A stretch of DNA of 64,000 bases from Lewinellaceae bacterium (GTDB lineage Bacteria > Bacteroidota > Bacteroidia > Chitinophagales > Saprospiraceae). How positions within the stretch are numbered: position 1 is the stretch's first letter; every line of letters begins with the position of its first letter. A program made the position numbers and the translations under genes. The stretch covers positions 248,001 to 312,000 of the forward strand of contig JACJYH010000002.1 in the NCBI GenBank assembly GCA_020636195.1. The letters are read 5' to 3'. Positions 46,319-54,694 of this stretch are shown one piece after another. The notes under the pieces are model-generated. The model worked only from the letters and a program-made list of their open reading frames with translations, was not told the DNA's origin and did not search any database.

Positions 46319-46357
46319 TAAAAAAATAGCCACCAAGACGATTCTAGATGGCTATTT
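46319..46357 (-). terminator. Intrinsic terminator after the porin-DUF4212-symporter operon
   Basis: AAATAGCCA (46324-46332) pairs perfectly with TGGCTATTT (46349-46357); on the minus strand the hairpin runs into TTTTTT, about 70 bp after the symporter stop. Confidence 0.7.
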
Positions 46358-46426
46358 AATAAGGGTAGAGATAAACTCAATAAAAAATGAGGGAATTGAT
46401 TTATCTTAAAATACTAAAAAATCTAT

Positions 46427-48139
46427 TTAATGTGCATGGGCTTCAGCAGCTCCTCTAGGTATTCTGATATGTTCAACAATCTCTTGAACTTCGGCTGGTG
46501 GAGGAGGTGTCAATTTTGATACTATCAATGCAACAATGAAATTTGCCAACATGGCAACTGTACCGAAGCCTTCCGGAGAGATGCCAAACCACCAATCTTT
46601 TTGTAAACCGGCAACAGCATCTTTTCCTCCGTCAAATGTACCAAATTTGTACTTGAGCATATAATAGATCATAAGTGAAATTCCGACTATCATTCCTGAA
46701 ATGGCGCCTTGCATATTCATCCGTTTTGAGAAAATGCCCATGATAATGGCAGGGAAGAATGAAGCGGCAGCAAGTCCAAATGCTAAAGCCACAACAGCTG
46801 CAACAAATCCGGGAGGATGGATACCAAAATATCCTGCTACTATTACTGCCAAAGCAGCTGCAATCCTTGCGTATAACAATTCTTTTTTCTCAGAAATATT
46901 CGGATTGATCTGCATTTTAATAAGGTCTCTAGATATTGAAGTAGAAATCACCAATAGCAATCCTGCTGCTGTAGAAAGTGCTGCAGCTAGACCACCGGCA
47001 GCTACTAATGCAATCACCCAATTTGGTAGATTGGCAATTTCAGGATTTGCCAATACCATAATATCCTGATCGACAGTGAGTTCATTCGCTTCCTTGTCTT
47101 TTACGTATTGGATGATGCCATCACCGTTTTTATCTTCAAACTTTATCAATTTTGTGGCTTCCCATTTTTTAAACCAATCCGGCATTAAAGCGTATTCTTT
47201 ATTGCTCACTGTGTTGAGCAAATTTGTCCTCGCGAAAGCTGCAATAGCAGGAGCCGTTGTATAAAGGATAGCAATGAAAATAAGTGCATAACCGGCAGAT
47301 TTTCTAGCATCGCTTACCTTTGGTACCGTAAAAAATCTTACGATAACATGCGGTAAACCCGCAGTTCCTACCATCAATGCAAACGTGATTGCAAACACAT
47401 CTATCATCTTTTTACTTCCATCAGTATAAGCAGCAAAGCCTAATTCTTTGTTCAGACCATCCAGTTTATCTAGTAGATACATACCTGAACCATCATTGAG
47501 TGTGGATCCAAATCCAAGCTGAGGTAGGAAGTTTCCTGTCAATGCTATAGAGATGAAAATTGCAGGAACCATATATGCAAAAATAAGTACACAATACTGT
47601 GCAACCTGAGTATAGGTGATACCCTTCATACCTCCTAAAACCGCATAAAAAAGTACGATGATCATACCAATCACCACACCCATTTCAATACTGACTTCAA
47701 GAAATCTAGAGAACACGACGCCTACACCACGCATTTGACCGGCTACATAAGTGAAGGACACAATCAAAGCACAGATAACGGCTACTGTTCGTGCGGTATT
47801 TGAATAATATCTATCTCCAATAAAATCAGGAACAGTGAATTTTCCAAATTTTCTGAGGTAAGGTGCCAAGAGCAAGGCGAGTAGAACATATCCACCCGTC
47901 CATCCCATCAAATAAACGGCCCCATCATATCCCATAAAAGATATCAATCCTGCCATTGAGATAAATGAGGCTGCTGACATCCAGTCCGCAGCTGTTGCCA
48001 TCCCATTTGCCAATGGAGAAACACCTCCTCCTGCAACATAAAATTCTTTTGTGGATCCGGCTTTGGACCAAATAGCTATGCCAATATATAAAGCAAAAGT
48101 TAATCCTACGATGATGTAGGTCCACATTTTTACATCCAT
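46427..48139 (-). CDS. Sodium:solute symporter, VC_2705/ActP-like (acetate or related acid uptake)
   Basis: 570 residues, about 13 transmembrane helices of the SSS fold. Diagnostic text: FYVAGGGVSPLANGMATAADWMSAASFISMAGL, FTVPDFIGDRYYSNTARTVAV, VLGGMKGITYTQVAQYCVLIFAYMVPAI and GLPHVIVRFFTVPKVSDARKSAGYA, which match the VC_2705 subgroup close to the acetate permease ActP. Its usual small partner, DUF4212, is directly upstream (31 bp). An extracytoplasmic insertion (residues ~336-347) reads DKNGDGIIQYVK, resembling an EF-hand loop. With acs and prpE nearby, acetate or propionate uptake is the best guess. Terminated by a clear hairpin. Confidence 0.88.
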   Translation of the reverse strand: MDVKMWTYIIVGLTFALYIGIAIWSKAGSTKEFYVAGGGVSPLANGMATAADWMSAASFISMAGLISFMGYDGAVYLMGWTGGYVLLALLLAPYLRKFGKFTVPDFIGDRYYSNTARTVAVICALIVSFTYVAGQMRGVGVVFSRFLEVSIEMGVVIGMIIVLFYAVLGGMKGITYTQVAQYCVLIFAYMVPAIFISIALTGNFLPQLGFGSTLNDGSGMYLLDKLDGLNKELGFAAYTDGSKKMIDVFAITFALMVGTAGLPHVIVRFFTVPKVSDARKSAGYALIFIAILYTTAPAIAAFARTNLLNTVSNKEYALMPDWFKKWEATKLIKFEDKNGDGIIQYVKDKEANELTVDQDIMVLANPEIANLPNWVIALVAAGGLAAALSTAAGLLLVISTSISRDLIKMQINPNISEKKELLYARIAAALAVIVAGYFGIHPPGFVAAVVALAFGLAAASFFPAIIMGIFSKRMNMQGAISGMIVGISLMIYYMLKYKFGTFDGGKDAVAGLQKDWWFGISPEGFGTVAMLANFIVALIVSKLTPPPPAEVQEIVEHIRIPRGAAEAHAH

Positions 48140-48170
48140 GATATTTTTTTATTTTAAATGTTTTATTAAA

Positions 48171-48428
48171 TTATTTTTCGTGAACATCGTATTCTTGATC
48201 CAATTTATTCATCAGATTAACATATACGAATATTATGATCACAAAACAATAGATAGCTCCTTGTTGAGCGAACCAAAATCCTAACTTGAATCCACCGATT
48301 CTGATATTATTCAAAGCATCTTTAAATAATATGCCGGCACCATATGAGCATAGAAACCATACACTTAGCAATACCACTAAGTAGGTGAGATTTCTTTTCC
48401 AGTACTGTTGAAAATTTTTGTCTGACAT
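48171..48428 (-). CDS. DUF4212 small subunit of sodium:solute symporter
   Basis: 85 residues with two helices (YLVVLLSVWFLCSYGAGILF and FWFAQQGAIYCFVIIIFVYVNLM) and the DUF4212 signature: N-terminal YWKRNL, central IGGFKLGFWFAQQG, C-terminal MNKLDQEYDVHE. These proteins are encoded next to VC_2705-type symporters and are thought to be accessory subunits. Lies 31 bp before the symporter and 34 bp after the porin. Confidence 0.92.
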   Translation of the reverse strand: MSDKNFQQYWKRNLTYLVVLLSVWFLCSYGAGILFKDALNNIRIGGFKLGFWFAQQGAIYCFVIIIFVYVNLMNKLDQEYDVHEK

Positions 48429-48462
48429 ATTTTGTATTATTTTAAATTTTAAAGCAATTTTA

Positions 48463-49740
48463 TTATAAAAATATATGAGTTTGGAGTCTGATTTGGCTCA
48501 TTTTGCCATCAGCTTGTACAGTTGCAGGTACGTCTCTGTAGTCACCTTTTACTTGGTGGTACTCTAAGGTGATTTTAGCATTATGGCCATTGATGAAGTA
48601 ATTGACACCGAGGTCTAATCCGCTCACCGGATCTTCATAACCATCATAACTTGCAGCCTGTAAAGCAACATAAGGCATAAATTTGGAGCCTGAAGGTTTG
48701 TATCCTACATGGCCGTAAAAAACACTGCCTGTACCGGCCCAACGACTGACGTAATTTTCTCCATAATTGAAATTGATAAATGAAGCATAAGCATTTAAGC
48801 AATCATTGGTTGTCAATGGCATATCTATAAAAATATCTGCTGCCACATGCATCACGCTTTCATGCGTATTGTCAGCTGCCCTATACATTGCATTAGGGTG
48901 GGCAAAAAATCCAACACCAACACCTATTACTTTTTTTGCACCAAGATAGGAGCCAACTTGATATGGAAGAGTGGTAGATTCGAGGTCTTTTAAATTGTAT
49001 CTAAAATAACCTTCTACTATTGTATTCCCTGTAGGTTTGCCATCAGCATCAGGTTTTGCGGATCCATTATATGTCAATCCACTTTCTTTTTGTCCAAAAT
49101 CTTTTCCTGCACCGATTGCATTTGCAGGGTTGAGTGGATTATTGACAGCAAGTCTATAGTCGAATTTTCCTATCTGACCCTTGGCATAAACCCCTAAATG
49201 CCTTGCAAATTGGTCAGTTATACCTAGGGAATGCCACTGTACAAAAGGTCTTGCATTGTCCAATGTCATGAAATTGAGAGTACTAGCATTTGCCATCCTA
49301 GTGAGCCCTTTCCAGTAATGTAATCCAGTTCCGATATAGAGCTTTTTTGGCACTACCATGAACTCTGTCCAAGCATCATGAAGAAATAACTGTGAGCCAT
49401 TTCCTACATTTCCTAATGGGTCAAGATTATTTTGTGATAAATTGTTTAAGCCGAAATGAGTCAATAATAAAAACCGTGAAGAAATCTGTGCATAAGCCAA
49501 AAAACGGCTTCTTCTAGCCATGGAAGACACTTGGAGTTTGGAATTCTCAACAGCCAAATTATTGGTTTGAAGCCACTGTTGGTGCCAAATAATAAAACGG
49601 ACAAACTTCGACCCAGAGTCATTTAGCTTGAGTGTCAGTGGTTTGTAAGAATGGTCTTCCGGAGCGGCTTCTTGGGCAGTTGTCACTGTTCCATAGAGCA
49701 TCAGAAGACAAAAAAGTGGAAATAAAAACTTGTTTTTCAT
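48463..49740 (-). CDS. Outer-membrane porin-like protein, probably for the symporter's substrate
   Basis: 425 residues from the ATG at 49740, which starts a clean signal peptide (MKNKFLFPLFCLLMLYGTVTTAQ). An upstream in-frame ATG at 49821 would lie upstream of the promoter box and is rejected. The mature sequence is a run of amphipathic strands (KFVRFIIWHQQWLQTNN, RSRFLAYAQISSRFLLLTHFGLN, KLYIGTGLHYWKG, VIGVGVGFFAHPNAMY, HAKITLEYHQVKGD) ending in RLQTHIFL, the aromatic-terminated strand of outer-membrane barrels; general look of phosphate-selective-porin-like proteins. First gene of the operon porin-DUF4212-symporter, so it probably admits the symporter's substrate (inference). Confidence 0.78.
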   Translation of the reverse strand: MKNKFLFPLFCLLMLYGTVTTAQEAAPEDHSYKPLTLKLNDSGSKFVRFIIWHQQWLQTNNLAVENSKLQVSSMARRSRFLAYAQISSRFLLLTHFGLNNLSQNNLDPLGNVGNGSQLFLHDAWTEFMVVPKKLYIGTGLHYWKGLTRMANASTLNFMTLDNARPFVQWHSLGITDQFARHLGVYAKGQIGKFDYRLAVNNPLNPANAIGAGKDFGQKESGLTYNGSAKPDADGKPTGNTIVEGYFRYNLKDLESTTLPYQVGSYLGAKKVIGVGVGFFAHPNAMYRAADNTHESVMHVAADIFIDMPLTTNDCLNAYASFINFNYGENYVSRWAGTGSVFYGHVGYKPSGSKFMPYVALQAASYDGYEDPVSGLDLGVNYFINGHNAKITLEYHQVKGDYRDVPATVQADGKMSQIRLQTHIFL

Positions 49741-49794
49741 TTTGTCAATTAAATTTAAATAAGCAATAAAGTGAGATATATGAATATATAGATG

Positions 49795-49826
49795 CAAACA
49801 TATATAGATAATTATATACAACCAAA
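49795..49826 (-). promoter_or_regulatory. Promoter of the porin-DUF4212-symporter operon
   Basis: Minus strand: TTTG (49826-49823), a 20-bp spacer, TATGTTTG (49802-49795), then about 54 nt to the porin ATG at 49740. Both elements fit the Bacteroidota consensus well. Confidence 0.6.
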
Positions 49827-49974
49827 TATTTTTACTAAAATTTTTAAAATTTCTTATTTTAAATAGAATTTATTAGAAAATACTTGAAAGTTCAGAATAA
49901 AATATTTTATAAAGAATATGCAATTACCTATGTCGTTAATGAAAAAGTTAAGGAAAGAGGAAGACCAATGAATG

Positions 49975-50025
49975 TTCCGGTCAAACTGGGCCGCCTATTC
50001 CGTAGTGTATATTCCGGTCAAACTG
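49975..50025. mobile_element. Possible IS21-family terminal remnant
   Basis: Two exact copies of TTCCGGTCAAACTG (49975-49988 and 50012-50025), 37 bp apart, with a partial third TTCCG between them, followed by AACCACTTTG. IS21-family elements carry such multiple subterminal repeats at their ends. No istA or istB reading frame accompanies it in 49822-50348, so if correct this is a lone end. The rest of the spacer holds a terminator (50111-50155) and no gene. Confidence 0.4.
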
Positions 50026-50110
50026 AACCACTTTGAGGATTTGAATTGATAAGTGGATCAATCTTCTCTTTGGAGTTATAAATATAAAAGATAAGTATGA
50101 GGAAAGTATC

Positions 50111-50155
50111 AAAAAACATTCGAGCACCGAGTTTACGAAAAACTGGTGCTCGAAT
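50111..50155 (-). terminator. Intrinsic terminator of the Y_Y_Y sensor/LytTR operon
   Basis: ATTCGAGCACC (50118-50128) pairs with GGTGCTCGAAT (50145-50155); after one bulged G, AGTTT pairs with AAACT, giving 16 pairs in all. On the minus strand it runs into GTTTTTTG. It lies about 195 bp beyond the LytTR regulator stop. Confidence 0.7.
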
Positions 50156-50348
50156 ATGTTATAATAGTTAAACATTTCATTCTACACTAATTCCTTTGTT
50201 AGAGGATCTGATTTGGCAGTTTATCCAATTAATAAATTGAACAATACAAAGGTAAAGATAACAACTTTTATAAAAAATATCAAATCAGAATTCGGTAGTT
50301 CAAAACCAGAATTAGGCAAGAAAGCTATCAAAAAATGCCATTTTTGCA

Positions 50349-51104
50349 TTATTTTGACTCGATATGGATGGATTGATCTGATAAGAATTCCAAAAATTCG
50401 GATTGTCTTCTTCTAGAAATATCAATCTTTTTCTTTGTTTTCAGCAAGACGAATTTTTTTTGATTGGTGACAACTTGTTCGAGGTATCGAACATTTATAA
50501 TATAAGAGTTATGAATTCTAAAAAATCCATAATCTTTAAGCATATTTTCATATTCTTTAAGATTTTTTGAAGATAATATACTTTGATCGAGATTCAAAAA
50601 GAGATTTGTATAGTAATTAATGGATTGGAGATAGATGATGTCGCTCACCTTTATTACATGAATTCCGGAGATGGTTGAGATAGATATTTTTATATTTTCA
50701 GGATCGATGGCAGTAGTAGCATTCGTTCGACGTGATTCGTTCTCCAACCTTTCTTTTACTTTGCGAATAGCGTCTTTTAGTATGGAAATATCTATTGGCT
50801 TCAAAATGTAGTCAATCGCATTTGTTCTAAATGCTTTTACCGCAAAATTGTCATATGCAGTGACGAAAATAGTATAAAATGCAGGTTTTTCAAATGAGTT
50901 TAAAAACTCGATTCCTGTGGTTACACCTAGGTCCATATCCAAAAACAATAAATCCGGAGATGCTGCTTGTATAATAGTTCTAGCTGTTTCGGTATCTCCT
51001 GTACTTCCCACTATTTCGATATCATCGCAATAGTTATTAAGAATATTCTGGATATTCTCTCTACCGAAAACTTCGTCATCCACAATTATCGCTTTTAATT
51101 TCAT
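50349..51104 (-). CDS. LytTR-type response regulator
   Basis: 251 residues from the ATG at 51104, which overlaps the sensor stop by 4 bp (ATGA); a further upstream ATG at 51152 would lie inside the sensor gene and is rejected. Receiver: VDDE (8-11), phosphoacceptor D56 in LLFLDMDLG, YILKPID with the conserved lysine. The LytTR DNA-binding domain occupies ~150-245 (VSDIIYLQSINYYTNLFLN, YGFFRIHNSYIINVRYLEQVV, KKKIDISRRRQSEFLEFL). It should bind promoter direct repeats when phosphorylated by the adjacent sensor. Targets are unknown; the neighbouring porin-symporter operon is a candidate. Confidence 0.93.
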   Translation of the reverse strand: MKLKAIIVDDEVFGRENIQNILNNYCDDIEIVGSTGDTETARTIIQAASPDLLFLDMDLGVTTGIEFLNSFEKPAFYTIFVTAYDNFAVKAFRTNAIDYILKPIDISILKDAIRKVKERLENESRRTNATTAIDPENIKISISTISGIHVIKVSDIIYLQSINYYTNLFLNLDQSILSSKNLKEYENMLKDYGFFRIHNSYIINVRYLEQVVTNQKKFVLLKTKKKIDISRRRQSEFLEFLSDQSIHIESK

Positions 51105-54055
51105 TTTGTTATTTTTTCGTGTGAAATGATTAATTCCACCAAGGTTCCACAAGCTTCATTGTTTTCGTCATACAAGTCAATAATGTTCTCAGTAATATAG
51201 CCTAATTTCATAGAACGAATCAACTCAATTCTTTGGTTGCTGATTTGTGTTCCCATGGATTTATAAATTAATTTTTTATTTTCATTGATGATTCTAGAGT
51301 TGACCCTGCCAATACCATTGTCTAAAATGCTACATTTAATTGCTTCACCATGTTTGTTAATGGAAATACTCAGCTTATTATTTTGTGTTTTTTGATTTAA
51401 AAGCAGGCCATGTTTTATGGCATTTTCTACATACGGTTGAAGCAATAATGCGGGAATCTTGTATGAGGATGTATCCACATCCGGTTGTACAGTGATTTCA
51501 AAGGTGAATTTATCATGAAATCGCATATGTTCTAATTCAATATAAATTTTTAAAATTTCCAATTCCTTATCCAATGTAATAAATTGACTGTCGGATGAAT
51601 TCAAGTAGTTTCTAACCAAAAAGGCGAATTTTGCCAGATAATCATTTGCTGCTGTCTTATCTTCTTTGTTTACAAATTGTTGAATGGTGTTTAGGCAATT
51701 AAAGATGAAATGTGGATTCATTTGTGCTTGTAAAGACTGAAGACGAAGCTCACTTATTTTTCTCTCAATGGAGTTTTTTTCGAGAATTATGCGTTCGCGT
51801 CTCCTGAAATAAAACCTTATAGACAAGTACACAATAGATAAAAGAGAAAGACCGCAAAGTGCTAAAAACCAAATTTCACTTGTGAAGTGTGGTTTAATAG
51901 TGAAATTTAGAGTTGCAGGTTGGATACTTTTGCCTCCGAAGGGAAACAATGCTTGCACTTCAAAGGTATAATTACTAGGTTTTAGGTTTTCGAAAGTGAT
52001 TTCAGTGTTGTCTGATCTACGCCATTCCGAGCTCAATGGTAGAAGCCGATATTGGTAGGTAAGATCGTTGTTATTATTGTAAGAAATACCGGCAAACTCT
52101 ATCAAAATGGAGTTTTGATTATATTTTAGGGTGGTCAAAGAATCCAATCGAAGTGTAGAATTATCAGAAGTAGAGCGTGCATTTCGGATGTACACTGATG
52201 GAGGCACATTTGAAGCAGCATTTTCGAAATAGTTAACATTATATTTGATGAGACCTTTGTCCGTAGCAAGGTACAAGTCATCATCAAAACAATAGATATC
52301 AAAAATGAAATTACTGATTAGCCCGTGGAAAGTTGTGTAAGAAGTGACTTTATACTGCCCTTTCACAGATTCTTCAATCTTATTTAACCCCTTATTAGTA
52401 GCTACCCAGATTCTATTTTTATTGTCAATTTTTATGGAGTTGATGTTGTTATCTAATAGTTCATCAGTAAAACGGGCCACAACACTATCATCTTCAAGTT
52501 TAAATATACCTAATCCATCGGTAGTAACCCACAGAGATTTATTTTGATCCTCTTTTATATCAATAACAGAAATTGATTTGAACTGATCGAGTTTAATTTC
52601 TTTGACTAAAGTACCATTTCGGGCATAAAAAAATAGACCGTTTTGATTGCCACAATAAATTCGATCCTGTTGGAGTGAGGTAGCATAATATCTACCTGAT
52701 AAAAAGAAATTACTTACTTTATATTCTGATAAATATGAAGGGTCTCGTTTGTTGATAAAATCTATTCCAAAAGAACTTGATACAACTAATGTATCTTCAT
52801 ATATAGACAGTGATTTGAAGCCTTTATCGCCTATTTTTCTCCCATTTTTGTGTAATTCATTGCTTCCACCAAAATAAACATCAGAATCATCAAACTTTAA
52901 AAATCTTAAATCAATCAAGTACGGGTTTTTATATGTTTTTGTTTTGTTTAAGTTATACACAGTTTTTTGTTCATTCGCTACCCAAATATTATTTGGCCCA
53001 ATACCATCAATTTTTTGGATTATGTCATTTGTGATGATTTTAGGATATAGGTTATTATTTTCAGTTGCCCATCTTTTATATAGATATATGCCATCGCCGA
53101 GTGTGGATACCCATAAATTGCCTTCGTGATCAACGAGTAAGGTTGTTGCATTGTTGATTGGTAGAAATTTTTCAAATTTTTCTGTTAACGCATTGAGTTT
53201 AAAAATGCCATTATTTAGTGGTATGTAAGCACAGCTATCGATTATTAAAATATTAGTATTAGTGATGGTTTTACTGTTATTGGGATAATTATGCTGAGGT
53301 AAAACTATACCATTTTTTGAGATTCTATAATTATATGAACCAATTAGAACGTATACTACATTTCTGATTTTATACATTTCTGGAGTTGAACTATTGATTT
53401 CAATGATATTAATATGCGGAATTAATCCTTGATCAAGTCTAAAGTTTTTATTCTTTGATAATTGAAATAAAAATAACGAATCCGAACTCACATCATATTT
53501 TGTTGCGAAAAAAGCATTATTATAGTTAAAAACATAATAGTAAACTAATTCTTGTTCTATATTTTGTAAGCCATTTTTATCAGAAGAATTTAAAGTGTTT
53601 TTACTGGGGTAAGTTAAAATTAAATATTTGTACAACCTATTTATTGGTTCGTAATCCCTGTAATATACTTCATCATTATCATTAATGAGAAATTGGCTGA
53701 AATAGGGATGCACATTTGTGATGTTTTTAATCAAACCATTTGGCTGTATAATCTGTATAGATTTTTGTGAGCACAACCAAATATTGTCTTTTGAATCTAT
53801 CAACATTCCAAAATTATCATTATCCCCCAATCCATTATCTGACGTAAAATACTTGAAGTTTTTTCCATCATACCTAAAAACTCCTTTATCTGTCGTTCCC
53901 CAAATAAAACCTTTTGAATCTTGTTTTAATACATATACATTATTGGAAGGGAGCCCATTTCGGATGTCCAAAGTGGTCATTTGTGAAAACAGAAAATTTG
54001 ATAGGAAAGCAAATATTACCATGAATACAAACTTATATCCACAGTGCCAAGCCAT
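51101..54055 (-). CDS. Sensor kinase with beta-propeller, Y_Y_Y domain and LytS-type kinase
   Basis: 984 residues from ATG 54055 (a GTG nine codons upstream is possible but would precede the signal MAWHCGYKFVFMVIFAFLSNFLFSQ). A periplasmic beta-propeller of Reg_prop repeats (NGLPSNNVYVLKQDSKGFIWGTTDKG, DNIWLCSQKS, GNLWVSTLGDGIYLY, KSLWVTTDGLGIFKLE, RIWVATNKGLNKIE) and a Y_Y_Y domain (YQYRLLPLSSEWRRSDN ... PSNYTFEVQAL) precede one transmembrane helix (IWFLALCGLSLLSIVYLSIRF). The cytoplasmic part is His_kinase: QMNPHFIFNCLNTIQQ (H782), then ATPase motifs LLLQPYVENAIKHG and LDNGIG. Similar propeller sensors detect extracellular saccharides or other ligands. Paired with the LytTR regulator by a 4-bp overlap. 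Confidence 0.92.
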   Translation of the reverse strand: MAWHCGYKFVFMVIFAFLSNFLFSQMTTLDIRNGLPSNNVYVLKQDSKGFIWGTTDKGVFRYDGKNFKYFTSDNGLGDNDNFGMLIDSKDNIWLCSQKSIQIIQPNGLIKNITNVHPYFSQFLINDNDEVYYRDYEPINRLYKYLILTYPSKNTLNSSDKNGLQNIEQELVYYYVFNYNNAFFATKYDVSSDSLFLFQLSKNKNFRLDQGLIPHINIIEINSSTPEMYKIRNVVYVLIGSYNYRISKNGIVLPQHNYPNNSKTITNTNILIIDSCAYIPLNNGIFKLNALTEKFEKFLPINNATTLLVDHEGNLWVSTLGDGIYLYKRWATENNNLYPKIITNDIIQKIDGIGPNNIWVANEQKTVYNLNKTKTYKNPYLIDLRFLKFDDSDVYFGGSNELHKNGRKIGDKGFKSLSIYEDTLVVSSSFGIDFINKRDPSYLSEYKVSNFFLSGRYYATSLQQDRIYCGNQNGLFFYARNGTLVKEIKLDQFKSISVIDIKEDQNKSLWVTTDGLGIFKLEDDSVVARFTDELLDNNINSIKIDNKNRIWVATNKGLNKIEESVKGQYKVTSYTTFHGLISNFIFDIYCFDDDLYLATDKGLIKYNVNYFENAASNVPPSVYIRNARSTSDNSTLRLDSLTTLKYNQNSILIEFAGISYNNNNDLTYQYRLLPLSSEWRRSDNTEITFENLKPSNYTFEVQALFPFGGKSIQPATLNFTIKPHFTSEIWFLALCGLSLLSIVYLSIRFYFRRRERIILEKNSIERKISELRLQSLQAQMNPHFIFNCLNTIQQFVNKEDKTAANDYLAKFAFLVRNYLNSSDSQFITLDKELEILKIYIELEHMRFHDKFTFEITVQPDVDTSSYKIPALLLQPYVENAIKHGLLLNQKTQNNKLSISINKHGEAIKCSILDNGIGRVNSRIINENKKLIYKSMGTQISNQRIELIRSMKLGYITENIIDLYDENNEACGTLVELIISHEKITK

Positions 54056-54321
54056 AATATATTTGTTCAAATCAAATCCCACAACTTACAAAAACATAGA
54101 TTTATTATTATACTAAAACTACATCAACCTATTAGCCAACAATACAGAGAATGAAGATGATAATTGATTAAGTAGGAGTAAAATTAATGGATTTTATTGG
54201 TATTAAAAAATAATATAGTTTTTTGAATGGAAATGCAGATATTCAGATTTTGCAATCACTTATGTGGACTTTGAGCATCTTTTGCTGCTTAAAGGTAATA
54301 TAAGGTATGTTATCTTTTCTG

Positions 54322-54612
54322 TTACTTTGTTTTCAATAAAGCATTGACGATTTCGAAATAACTATTGTCAGTCAGAAAGTAGTTTGAGTTTTTACCATCT
54401 CTACTCACTTTCACAATATTATTATTCTTCAAAATACGCAAATGGTGGCTCGCAACAGCTTGTTCAATTTCAAGATGTTCATATATTTCTGTGACAGATA
54501 ATATTTTATTTGTATTCAACAATTCTACAATCAAAAATCGAATAGGGTGGGCTAAAGCTTTCAATTTTTCAGTAGCTCCCTCTAAAATATCGATATCATA
54601 ATTTGCATTCAT
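54322..54612 (-). CDS. ArsR-family winged-helix transcriptional regulator
   Basis: 96 residues, the size of ArsR/SmtB repressors. LKALAHPIRFLIVELLN is the typical opening helix; the helix-turn-helix is ILSVTEIYEHLEIEQAVASHHLRILKNNNIVKVSRDGKNSNYFL. The CxC metal site of ArsR/SmtB is absent (no cysteine in the protein), so it is unlikely to sense metals through the classic site. Transcribed divergently from the CBS/DUF294 gene, with 82 bp between the starts; control of that gene and itself is plausible (inference). Confidence 0.9.
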   Translation of the reverse strand: MNANYDIDILEGATEKLKALAHPIRFLIVELLNTNKILSVTEIYEHLEIEQAVASHHLRILKNNNIVKVSRDGKNSNYFLTDNSYFEIVNALLKTK

Positions 54613-54653
54613 CGGAAAATGTAAATATATACCTAACTATACATCTAAATAAG

Positions 54654-54661
54654 TATATTTG
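54654..54661 (+). promoter_or_regulatory. -7 promoter box for the CBS/DUF294-exonuclease pair
   Basis: TATATTTG matches TAnnTTTG, 33 nt before the ATG at 54695, in the divergent spacer shared with the ArsR-type gene. Regulation by that repressor is possible. Confidence 0.45.
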
Positions 54662-54694
54662 TTGTAAAATTTTAATAGAATTTTAATTTTAGTG

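Noticed and set aside
49741..49821. N-terminal extension of the porin from an ATG at 49821
   Set aside because: The extra residues (Ile/Tyr/His-rich) come from AT-rich leader DNA that contains the promoter box; ATG 49740 gives a standard signal peptide.
50213..50416. 67-codon plus-strand frame near the LytTR gene
   Set aside because: Overlaps the end of the LytTR regulator on the opposite strand, begins at TTG, has no domain and crosses the operon's downstream region.
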